Origin: Myxococcus stipitatus DSM 14675
Lineage (GTDB): Bacteria; Myxococcota; Myxococcia; Myxococcales; Myxococcaceae
Assembly: GCF_000331735.1 (NCBI RefSeq)
Contig: NC_020126.1
Location: 8,001,501 to 8,065,500, forward strand
Direction of reading: 5' to 3'
Length of the DNA stretch: 64,000 nt
Shown: positions 16,429 to 24,600 of the stretch, one piece after another
Layout: the number at the start of each line of letters is the position of its first letter
Numbering within the stretch: position 1 is the stretch's first letter
The notes under the pieces: model-generated
Seen by the model: only the letters and a program-made list of their open reading frames with translations
What the model was told of the DNA's origin: nothing
The model's database searches: none
Made by a program: the position numbers and the translations under genes

Positions 16429-17022
16429 GTGCAGATTCGCATCCTGGTGGTTGATGACGAGCAGGACAACTGCGACTACCTCAAGCTGGTGTTGACTCGC
16501 GAAGGCTATGAGGTCGTGACCACGACGGACCCCACCCAGACGGTGGAGATCCTCCGTGGCTCGGACTTCCACCTCGTCATCCTCGACATGATGATGCCGC
16601 AGATGTCGGGGACCGAGGTGCTCGAGCAGATCCGCAAGTACGACACCGACGTGGCCGTCATCGTCGCCACGGCGTACCCCACGGTGGACACGGCCGTCGC
16701 CTCGCTCAAGGCCCAGGCTTCTGACTACGTCAAGAAGCCCATGGAGCCCGAGCAGTTCATCACCGCGGTCCGCAACGCCCTCCAGAAGAAGGGCCTGTCG
16801 CAGGACCCGGAGGCCGACCTGCACCGCGCCATCGGTCGCACCATCCGCGACGCGCGCAAGACGCAGGAGCTCACCCTCAAGCAGCTCGCTCGGCGCACGG
16901 GCCTGTCCGTGTCCCTGCTGTCCCAGATCGAGCGCGCGGAGTCTTCCGCGTCCATCTCGTCGCTCTACAAGATTGCCTCGGCGCTCCAGCTGCGCATGGG
17001 CGAGCTGTTCGGCGACACCTGA
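16429..17022 (+). CDS. Response regulator receiver fused to XRE-type helix-turn-helix
   Basis: 197 aa. Residues 1-120 are a CheY-like receiver with acidic pocket D9-D10, phospho-acceptor D53 (VILDMMMP) and the switch lysine in DYVKKPMEP. Residues about 137-190 are a Cro/CI (XRE) helix-turn-helix: LKQLARRTGLSVSLLSQIERAESSASISSLYKIASAL in outline. Most response regulators end in OmpR, NarL or Fis domains, so this output is uncommon. It would be a phosphorylation-gated DNA-binding protein; no cognate histidine kinase is adjacent. GTG start at 16429 with GAGGAG 6 nt upstream. It lies 98 bp after the FHA gene and may share its transcript. Confidence 0.86.
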   Translation: MQIRILVVDDEQDNCDYLKLVLTREGYEVVTTTDPTQTVEILRGSDFHLVILDMMMPQMSGTEVLEQIRKYDTDVAVIVATAYPTVDTAVASLKAQASDYVKKPMEPEQFITAVRNALQKKGLSQDPEADLHRAIGRTIRDARKTQELTLKQLARRTGLSVSLLSQIERAESSASISSLYKIASALQLRMGELFGDT

Positions 17023-17053
17023 TGACGCCCACCGCCTCGCCGGCCGCGCGTGA

Positions 17054-17818
17054 CTAGCGGCCGGTGAAGCGGGGCGGACGCTTCTCCAGGAAGGCCTCGC
17101 GCCCTTCCTTCGCGTCCTCGCTGCCAAACGCCTTCGCGCGCAGGGCCCTCAGGCGCGCCTGCGCCTCGTCGCCCAGCGGCGCACGGGACAGCAGCCCGAA
17201 GGACTCCTTCATTCCAGACACGGCCCCGGGCGCATGGCCCGCGAGCGTCTCGCACAACGCGAAGGCACGCGCCTCCGCGTCGTCCTCGCACAGGTCCAGA
17301 AGCCCCCACGCCAGCGCCTCGCGCGCGTCGAGCTTCCTCGCGGTGAGGAAGAGCTGCTTGGCCCGCGACAGGCCCACCAGCCGGGTTGCTCGCGCCAGTC
17401 CCTCCGGCGAGTAGACGATGCCCAGCTTCGCGGGGGGCATGAGGAAGAGCGCGTCGGGCGCGCCCACCCGGAAGTCACAGGAGGCGGCCAGGTCGAAGCC
17501 CGCGCCCACCGCCGCGCCCTGCACCAGCGCCACACTGGGCACCGCGTGCCGCTCCAGCTTGAGGAGACACTCCACCAGCGTGTCATCCGGCAGGCGACCA
17601 TCCGCGCCCGGGGGCCCCAGGTGCGTCAGGTCATAGCCCGCGCAGAACGTGCCACCCGCGCCTCGCACCAGCAACACCCGGACGTGGGAGGCGGGCTCCA
17701 GCGCGGCATCCAACCGGGCCAGCAACGCGTCATTGAGCGCGTTGCGGCGGGCCGGATGGGACAGCGTCAACACCCGAACGCCGCCCTCGCGGTCCTCGAC
17801 CTCCAGCGAGGGCTCCAT
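17054..17818 (-). CDS. Enoyl-CoA hydratase/isomerase family protein
   Basis: 254-aa crotonase-fold enzyme acting on a CoA thioester. The oxyanion-hole segments are visible: NALNDALLARL near residue 25, GTFCAGYDL near 56-64 and VQGAAVGAGFDLAASCDFRVG near 98-118. The glutamates that catalyse hydration in classical hydratases are not obvious: the second site reads PPAKLGIVYSPEG and the ligand position is uncertain, so the reaction (hydration, isomerisation or other) is open. It follows the biotinyl-domain gene by 5 bp, so it belongs to the biotin carboxylase operon; by analogy with Bacillus yng genes it might handle methylglutaconyl-CoA or another acyl-CoA. Confidence 0.82.
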   Translation of the reverse strand: MEPSLEVEDREGGVRVLTLSHPARRNALNDALLARLDAALEPASHVRVLLVRGAGGTFCAGYDLTHLGPPGADGRLPDDTLVECLLKLERHAVPSVALVQGAAVGAGFDLAASCDFRVGAPDALFLMPPAKLGIVYSPEGLARATRLVGLSRAKQLFLTARKLDAREALAWGLLDLCEDDAEARAFALCETLAGHAPGAVSGMKESFGLLSRAPLGDEAQARLRALRAKAFGSEDAKEGREAFLEKRPPRFTGR

Positions 17819-17823
17819 CCGGA

Positions 17824-18039
17824 CTACTCGAGCACCACGAGGACATCACCCTCGTTGACCGACTGCGCTTCCTTGCAGCGGATCTCCTTCACGGTGCCGC
17901 CACCCTCGGGCGCGTCCACCGGCATCTCCATCTTCATCGACTCGAGGATGACGAGCGTCTCGCCCTCCTTGACCTGCTGGCCCACCTTCACTTCGATCTT
18001 CCACACCGTGCCCGTGATGTGCGCCGCCACGTCCGCCAT
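17824..18039 (-). CDS. Free-standing biotinyl (BCCP-type) domain protein
   Basis: 71-aa protein that is nothing but a biotinyl/lipoyl domain. The biotin acceptor is Lys36 in ESMKMEMP, flanked by the usual glycine-bearing turns (VKVGQQVKEGETL, SVNEGDVLVVLE). It would carry carboxybiotin between the biotin carboxylase encoded just upstream and a carboxyltransferase not in the window. The length matches Bacillus YngHB (about 70 aa), not AccB, which has an extra N-terminal region of some 80 residues. 42 bp after the biotin carboxylase stop, 5 bp before the enoyl-CoA hydratase start. Confidence 0.9.
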   Translation of the reverse strand: MADVAAHITGTVWKIEVKVGQQVKEGETLVILESMKMEMPVDAPEGGGTVKEIRCKEAQSVNEGDVLVVLE

Positions 18040-18081
18040 AGGTCCGTTCCTCCTCAGGATGATGGGGATGAAGCCATCCCT

Positions 18082-19434
18082 CTACGCCGGCTTCGCGTGG
18101 TGCTCCAGGAAATGCGTGTCCAGGTCGCCAGCCTTGAAGGCCGCATCCTGGACGATTCGCAGGTGGAGCGGGATGTTCGTCTTGATGCCTTCGATGCGGA
18201 AGGACTGCAGCGCCGCCACCGAGCGCTCGAGCGCCTCCGCGCGCGTGGCGCCGGAGATGATGAGCTTGGCGATGAGCGGGTCGTAGTTGGGCGTGACGGT
18301 GTTGCCCTCGACGTAGCCCGCATCCAGCCGGACCCCTTCACCCGACGGCGGCTGGAACACCTTCAGCGGCCCGGGCGACGGGAAGAACTTCACCGGATCC
18401 TCCGCGTAGATGCGGAACTCCAGCGCCGCCCCGCGCCGCTTCACGTCCTCCTGCTTCACCGTGAGGTGCTCACCCGCGGCGATGCGCAGCTGCCACCCGA
18501 TGAGGTCCAGCCCCGTGGTGAGCTCCGTCACCGGGTGCTCCACCTGGAGCCGGGCGTTCATCTCGATGAAGTAGACCTCGCCCTCCGAGTACAGGAACTC
18601 CACGGTGCCGGCGTTGGCGTAGCCGAACGCCTTGGCCGCCGCGATGGCCGCGGTGAAGAGCTTGTCCGCCAGGGCCGCGTTCTTCCCGTCCGCGAAGAGC
18701 ACGGACGGCGCCTCCTCCACCACCTTCTGGTGCCGCCGCTGGATGGAGCACTCACGCTCCAGGCAGTGAATCAGGTGGCCGTGCTGGTCGCCCAGGATCT
18801 GCACCTCGATGTGGCGAGGCGCGGGGAAGTAGCGCTCCAGGTACACACCCTCGCGGCCGAAGGAGGCCTTCGCCCGGTCCGTGCACTGGCGGAACACCTT
18901 CTCCAGCTCGGCGGGGTTGTTCGCCGCGGCCATGCCGATGCCACCGCCGCCGCCCGCCGCCTTGCAGAGCACGGGGTAGCCGATGCGCTCCGCCTCCACC
19001 AACGCGGTGGCCACGTCCGGAACCACGTTCTCGCTGCCGGGCACCACGGGCACACCCGCCGCGGCCACCAGCTTGCGCGCATGGCTCTTGTCCTTCATCC
19101 GAGCCATCGCCTCCGGCGGAGGCCCCACGAAGATGAGCCCCGCGTCCTTGCACGCCTGGGCGAACTCGCCGTTCTCCGACAGGAAGCCGTAGCCCGGGTG
19201 CACCGCCTGGGCGCCTGTCTTCTTCGCCGCCTCCAGGATGGCGGGGATGCTCAGGTAGCTGTCCTTCGCCGGTGCGGGGCCGATGCGCACCGCCTCGTCC
19301 GCCTCCTTCACGAAGGGCAACTCCGCGTCCGCGTCCGAGTACACAGCGACGGTCTTCAGCCCCATCTGCCGCGCCGCCGCGCCGATACGACGCGCGATTT
19401 CACCTCGGTTGGCGATGAGCAGCTTCTGGAACAT
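18082..19434 (-). CDS. Biotin carboxylase subunit (AccC-like)
   Basis: 450-aa ATP-grasp enzyme that carboxylates biotin on the neighbouring carrier. Visible features: N-terminal KLLIANRGEIARR, the ATP-grasp glycine loop KAAGGGGGIGM, the HIEVQILGD and ERECSIQRRHQKVVEEAP stretches, the Mg-ATP site FIEMNARLQVEHPVTE and the catalytic-loop region. Length equals stand-alone AccC. Upstream in-frame ATG choices are rejected because MFQKLLIANRGE is the standard family N-terminus. Operon order BC, carrier, enoyl-CoA hydratase suggests an acyl-CoA (methylcrotonyl- or propionyl-type) carboxylase rather than housekeeping acetyl-CoA carboxylase; the substrate-specific carboxyltransferase is missing here, so this is inference. 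Confidence 0.9.
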   Translation of the reverse strand: MFQKLLIANRGEIARRIGAAARQMGLKTVAVYSDADAELPFVKEADEAVRIGPAPAKDSYLSIPAILEAAKKTGAQAVHPGYGFLSENGEFAQACKDAGLIFVGPPPEAMARMKDKSHARKLVAAAGVPVVPGSENVVPDVATALVEAERIGYPVLCKAAGGGGGIGMAAANNPAELEKVFRQCTDRAKASFGREGVYLERYFPAPRHIEVQILGDQHGHLIHCLERECSIQRRHQKVVEEAPSVLFADGKNAALADKLFTAAIAAAKAFGYANAGTVEFLYSEGEVYFIEMNARLQVEHPVTELTTGLDLIGWQLRIAAGEHLTVKQEDVKRRGAALEFRIYAEDPVKFFPSPGPLKVFQPPSGEGVRLDAGYVEGNTVTPNYDPLIAKLIISGATRAEALERSVAALQSFRIEGIKTNIPLHLRIVQDAAFKAGDLDTHFLEHHAKPA

Positions 19435-19587
19435 GGCGCGGATCCTCAAGCAGCGACGGCGGGTGCGAAGGGCGGCGAACCTAACCCCCACCTCCTGCCC
19501 TGACAAGGGAGCGGCCGAGCGTGCAACATGTCACTACAATCCAGTAAATTTGCGGCTCCGCGAAGGCGTGTCGTACATTACCACACC

Positions 19588-19971
19588 GTGAAGCCCTCCT
19601 CTTTTCCAGGCACTGACGTTGGCGTGGTGGACCTCCATGGCGCCCGCCGTGCGCGACGGTTGGACCTCTACCGCAGCCGCCAGGCGGACCGCGTTCGTGG
19701 CGTGCGTGGCACGCTCGAAGCGCTCACGCAGAGCGGCACCCTCTTCACCCAGGAAGGCACCCGCCGCGGGCTGGCGCTGCTCAAGGCGCTCCAACTCCTG
19801 CAGCGCGCCAGCGCCCGGCTGGAGGAGCTGGCGGGTGACGGGGTGATTCCGGCGCCCCGGCTCCTGGAGCGCATCGACGCGCTCTACACGGAGCTGGACA
19901 CCCTCTTCGCCCGCGCGGACAAGCTCGCCGGACGCGACGAGGCCAGCGTGGCGCGACTTCCCGCCCGCTAG
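19588..19971 (+). CDS. Small protein of unknown function, 127 aa
   Basis: No family recognised. The sequence is highly basic and helical (Arg, Leu, Ala-rich), with a likely coiled or helical bundle from about residue 25 (RRARRLDLYRSRQADRVRGV) to the end, no signal peptide and no membrane span, so it is probably cytoplasmic. The GTG at 19588 is the first good start; no Shine-Dalgarno match precedes it, and the AT-richer stretch just upstream (around 19525-19580) looks like promoter DNA, so translation may be leaderless or start later. It shares its 153-bp upstream gap with the divergent biotin carboxylase gene and converges on ftsZ. Confidence 0.55.
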   Translation: MKPSSFPGTDVGVVDLHGARRARRLDLYRSRQADRVRGVRGTLEALTQSGTLFTQEGTRRGLALLKALQLLQRASARLEELAGDGVIPAPRLLERIDALYTELDTLFARADKLAGRDEASVARLPAR

Positions 19972-20000
19972 CCGCTTCGAAACGTCTTGGGAGGAGCCCC

Positions 20001-21221
20001 TTACGGGAGCTCGGTCTGCCCCTGGCGACGCAGGAACGTGGGGATGTCGAACTGGTCCTCGTCCAGCGGGAGCGCGGAGTCCTTCACCACGGCCGTGCGG
20101 TTGCTGATGGCCTTGTTGGCCTCCACCGAGGCCAGGGGACGCGGCGCGCCCCCCTTCGCGGGCACCAGGCTGGCCACTTCCTCACGCGCGCCGATGAGCA
20201 CCGACTGCTGCGGCGGACGGGCCAAAGGGACCTGCACCACCGGCACCACCTGGCGCACCTTGGGCGCGTCGCGGTGGACGAAGCCCGTGGCGATGATGGT
20301 GATCTTCACCTCGTCCTGGATGTTCTCGTCGATGAGCGAGCCGAAGATCTCCGCCTCGCTGTCGGCCGCGTCGTGGACCAGGGTCAGCGCCTCGTTGACC
20401 TCCTGAAGCGTCATGTCCCGGCCGCCCGTGATGTTGATGAGCAGGCCCGTGGCGCCGTCGATGGAGACGTCCTCCAGCAGCGGGCTGGCGATGGCCTGCT
20501 GCATGGCGGTGAGGGCGCGCTTCTCCCCGGACGAGTGCCCCGTGCCCATGAGCGCCAGCCCCTTGTCGCTCATGATGGTCTTCACGTCGGCGAAGTCGAC
20601 GTTGATGTAGCCGTGGTACTGGATGAGGTCGCTGATGCCCTGCACGGCGTTGAGCAGCACCTCGTCGGCGCGCTTGAACGTCTCCAGCAGCGGCATGGGC
20701 GCGTTGGAGAGCGACAGCAGGCGCTGGTTCGGAATGGTGATGAGCGTGTCCACCGCGGCCTTGAGCTCGACGATGCCCTGCTCGGCCTGCTTGCGGCGCT
20801 TGTTGCCCTCGAAGAGGAACGGCTTGGTGACGACACCCACCGTGAGGCAGCCCAGGCTCTTGGCGATGTCCGCGATGATGGGCGCGGCGCCCGTGCCCGT
20901 GCCACCACCCATGCCCGCCGTCACGAAGACCATGTCGGCGCCCTCGAGCACCGCGGCAATCTGGTCCCTGGACTCCAGGGCGGCCTCGCGGCCCATCTCC
21001 GGGTTCGCCCCGGCTCCCAGACCCTTGGTCAGCGTCTGGCCCAACTGAAGTCGCGTGGGCGCCTTGCTCGCGGCAAGCGCCTGGATATCGGTGTTGGCGG
21101 CAATGAAGTCGACCCGGTCCAGCTTGGACAGAATCATCGTGTTGACCGCGTTGCAGCCGGCCCCGCCCGCCCCGACGACCCGAATCTTGGCGGCCTGCTT
21201 GCTCTGATCAAACTGGTCCAT
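20001..21221 (-). CDS. ftsZ: Cell division protein FtsZ
   Basis: Tubulin-like GTPase forming the division ring. It is 406 aa. The tubulin signature GGGTGTG is at 105-111, the T7 synergy loop region NVDFADVKTIM is intact, and after a variable linker the C-terminal conserved peptide DIPTFLRRQ, which binds FtsA/ZipA-type partners, is present. ATG at 21219-21221 has AAAGGA 6 nt upstream. Unlike in most bacteria it is not coupled to ftsA: a 431-bp gap, an intrinsic terminator and a 7.6-kb surface-protein gene lie upstream, so it must use its own promoter. A 7-bp-arm inverted repeat lies about 90 bp upstream of its start. Confidence 0.97.
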   Translation of the reverse strand: MDQFDQSKQAAKIRVVGAGGAGCNAVNTMILSKLDRVDFIAANTDIQALAASKAPTRLQLGQTLTKGLGAGANPEMGREAALESRDQIAAVLEGADMVFVTAGMGGGTGTGAAPIIADIAKSLGCLTVGVVTKPFLFEGNKRRKQAEQGIVELKAAVDTLITIPNQRLLSLSNAPMPLLETFKRADEVLLNAVQGISDLIQYHGYINVDFADVKTIMSDKGLALMGTGHSSGEKRALTAMQQAIASPLLEDVSIDGATGLLINITGGRDMTLQEVNEALTLVHDAADSEAEIFGSLIDENIQDEVKITIIATGFVHRDAPKVRQVVPVVQVPLARPPQQSVLIGAREEVASLVPAKGGAPRPLASVEANKAISNRTAVVKDSALPLDEDQFDIPTFLRRQGQTELP

Positions 21222-21310
21222 GGCGGTCCTTTCGGCAGGCGTCGCGCGACGCAGCGCGCGGGCCTCCAACCTCCACCATCATCAGCAAGTCCAGATCTTT
21301 GGCAAGTATT

Positions 21311-21330
21311 CCGCTACGCACATGTAGCGG
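21311..21330. promoter_or_regulatory. Inverted repeat upstream of ftsZ
   Basis: CCGCTAC-N6-GTAGCGG, perfect 7-bp arms, centred about 100 bp upstream of the ftsZ start codon. Candidate operator; no regulator can be named. Confidence 0.4.
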
Positions 21331-21542
21331 GATGACGCGGCGCCGAGTCCTGACGCGGACTTACACGGCGGCGTCGAAAGCAAGCAGCGCGGCACGGTGG
21401 GTCCACCTGGCCCCTTGACTCGCGAAATGCCACGCCCCCTGGCGGGTTTGCCTCACGGCATGGGTACCGGAAATCCCCCCACGCCCGAGGTCTTCACGGG
21501 CCGTCTCGCCCCCTTGACCTCAGGTGATGGGCGGCCCCTGCT

Positions 21543-21588
21543 CCAAAAACCGAGGGTGGTCCCGGACGACCTTCCGGAACCACCCTCG
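21543..21588 (-). terminator. Intrinsic terminator after the giant surface-protein gene
   Basis: Perfect 10-bp stem CGAGGGTGGT / ACCACCCTCG (21551-21560 with 21579-21588), extended by four more pairs after one mismatch. Read on the minus strand it is followed by GTTTTTGG, a T-tract. It lies 65 bp past the stop of the giant gene and isolates ftsZ from it. Confidence 0.8.
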
Positions 21589-21652
21589 CATCAGCGACTG
21601 CGAATGTCAGCCTCCAGGCGCCACGGTGGGCGCCCGAGGTGGCGCGAGCGCA

Positions 21653-24600
21653 TCAGGGGCTCTCGCGCTCCACTTCCACCTTGCCCACGCGGAGGATGGT
21701 GAACTCCACGCGGCGGTTGTTCTCCCGGCCCTTCACCGTCTTGTTGGTGTCCACCGGCTTCGTCTCACCGTAGCCCTGCGACTCCAGGCGGGCGGCGGCG
21801 ATGCCCTCCTTCAGCAGGAACTCACGCACGTTGGCGGCGCGGCGGCGCGACAGGTCCAGGTTGGCCGCGTCGTTGCCGTCGCTGTCCGTGTGGCCCTCCA
21901 CCCGCAGCAGCTCCACCTGCGGGTTGGCGCGCAGCACCGCGGCCACCTGCTTCAGCAGCGGGAAGGAGCGCGGGAGGATGATGTCCTTGCCCGTGGCGAA
22001 GTGGACCTTCTCCAGGATGACGACACGCTCGCCCTCCACCTGGACCTTCACCTTGCCCTTGTCCGGGCAGCCGTCTTCGTCTGTCACGCCATTGATGACC
22101 TCGGGCTCGAGCGGGCACTTGTCCGCCACGTCCGCGATGCCGTCCTTGTCGTTGTCCAGGTCCGGGCAGCCGTCCGCGTCCTCGAAGCCATCCTTGTCCT
22201 CGGCCTGGGCCGGGCAACGGTCATCCGGGTCCATGAGGCCGTCGCCGTCCGAGTCCACGGGCGGAGCCTCGTCCGGGCACCCGTCCTCGTCCTGGAAGCC
22301 GTTCGACGTCTCGGGCTGGTTCACGCACTGGTCGGCCCCATCGAGGATGCCGTCCTGGTCGTTGTCCGGGTCCGGGCAGCCGTCCGCGTCCTCGAAGCCG
22401 TCCTTGTCCTCGGCCTGCTTCGGGCAGCGGTCATCGCGGTCGTAGAGGCCGTCGCCGTCCGAGTCCAACGGAGGAGGCGGCTCCGCCTTCTGCGGCTCCA
22501 CCGGCGGGCTGTAGCTGAACCCCGCCAGCAGCCGGTAGCCCGGCGTGCCGTAGCCACGGGTGAGGCCCGGGCCACCGCCCAGGTGCGCGGTGAATCCGCT
22601 CGGCGCGCGGTACTTCACCGCGGCGAGCACCTCCAGCGGGGTCTCCTCCGTGTCCTGCTCATCCAGACCGATGGCGCCAATCACCGTCGCCTCGGCGGAC
22701 AGCGGCAACCGGCCCAGCGTGAAGGGAATCTCCGTGCCCAGGCCATACGTGAAGGCGTTGCCCGCCGTCACGTTGCGCAGCACCTGCTTCTCGCGGATGT
22801 CCACGCCGACGTTGGCCGCGAAGCGGACGTTCTCCCCGTACTCCGCCACCAGCTTGGGCTGCACGCCCACCCCGGAGCTCCCGAGGAAGTCGTTGCCGCC
22901 CGCCGTGGGCAGGGACACCGGAACCACCAACGCGAGGCCGAAGCTCTCCGCGTTGAAGAGGCGCGCCTTCGGCACGAGCCGCAGGTCACCGATGCCACCG
23001 GAGCCCACGCCCTTCGAGAAGGACGAGTCCACCTGCGGCGCCGGGTCCGAGTCCTGGAACGTCACGGGCAACACGATGCCGAGCTCGAAGCGGTCGAACA
23101 GACCCACCGCGCCCATGAGGTCCACGCCCAGCTGACGGCTCACCAACGCGGTGATGAACCGGTCCGAACGAGGGTCCATGAAGTTCAGCGGCTTGCTGCC
23201 GTAGTTGAGCGACACCCCCAGGTTCAACCCCAGGTGGCGCTGCACACGGGCGCTGTGGATGCCGAGGATGTCCTCGGCGCCCGGCCCCGGCTTGAAGCGC
23301 TGCACGTCGATGGACTGCGACGCCCCCGAGGGCGCCACCACCTGCGCCTGCGCGGGCTGCGCCACCATCATCCCACCGAGGGCCAGGCCCCCGGCGATGC
23401 CCGCCGCCAGGCCCCGCGACGAACGCTCCGTCGCGCGGCGAAAACGGCGCATCATCGGGACCGCCAGGAGCAGCAGCGCCAGCGGCGCGAAGGTCCCCGC
23501 CCCGCCCGTGCTGCAGCCACGGCCGACGACCACGAAGTCGTCATTGCCGTTGAGCGGGTTCGAGCCTCCGGTGACCTCTTCCCCGTCGCTCGCGCCACCG
23601 CGGTCGGTGTCACGGTCGTTCGGGTCGGTCTCGCCGTTGTCGACACCACCGTTGTGGTTGGCGTCCTCCGTGCCGTCCTTGAGCCCGTCCCCATCCGTGT
23701 CCGGGTTGAGGGGGTTGGTCGCATTGGAGCCCCGGACTTCCACGCCATCCGGCAGCGCGTCGTCATCCGTGTCCGCGTCGTTCGGGTTGGTCTCCGTGGC
23801 GTCCACGCGGCCGTTGTGGTCCGCGTCCTCCTCACCGTCCTTGAGGCCGTCCCCGTCCGTGTCCGCCCGCTTCGGGTCGGTGGTGGTGGACGGATCCGCG
23901 TCCGGCACGAAGTTGGGAGAGTCGACGTTGGTGCCCGGAGGCGCCGTCTCACGCGTGACACCGCGCTCCGTGCCGTCGTTCACCCCGTCGTTGTCGCTGT
24001 CGGGGTCGTTCGCGTCGATGCGGCCGTCCCCATCCGTGTCGGTGATGCCGTCCTGACCATCGGGCACGCCGTCATCGTCCGTGTCCGGGTCACGAGGATC
24101 CAGACCCAGCTCGATTTCAGTCGCATCGTCGATGCCATCCAGGTCGGAGTCCGTGTCGTCCGCGGCGACATTCGGGTTGGTCTCACCCGGGTCCACGCGG
24201 CCGTTGTGGTTCGCGTCCTCGATGCCGTCACGCACGCTGCCACCGTCCGTGTCGACGTTGAGCGGGTCCGTCGTGGTCGTCGGGTCCGCATCCGGGATGA
24301 AGACCGTGGTGTCGGTGTCGGTCCCCTCAGGCTGCGTGATGCCCAGCTCCGTGCCGTCCTGCACGCCGTCAGCGTCGGTGTCCGCCAACACGGGGCTGGT
24401 CTCGCCCGGGTCGACGACGCCGTCGTGGTCCTTGTCCTCGGTGCCATCGAGCAGACCGTCGTTGTCCGTGTCGTCGTCGAGCGGATCCGTCCCGCCCACG
24501 TTCACCTCGACGCCATCCGGGATGCCGTCGTCGTCCGTGTCGGAGTCGTTCGGGTCCGTGCCCCGCGTCACCTCGTCCTCGTCCGTCAAGCCATCGCCGT

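Larger units (their letters stand above)
21222..21652. other. 431-bp intergenic region upstream of ftsZ
   Basis: No gene is supported here. It holds the terminator of the upstream giant gene (21551-21588), then about 320 bp that must contain the ftsZ promoter, including the inverted repeat at 21311-21330. A minus-strand TTGCCA near 21301 is a possible -35 box but no convincing -10 follows. Confidence 0.6.

Noticed and set aside
23450..23520. A frameshift or assembly error joining two genes
   Set aside because: The frame is continuous with normal codon use through the junction, and both signals are in the same phase. Kept as a check in the findings because it cannot be excluded without reads.
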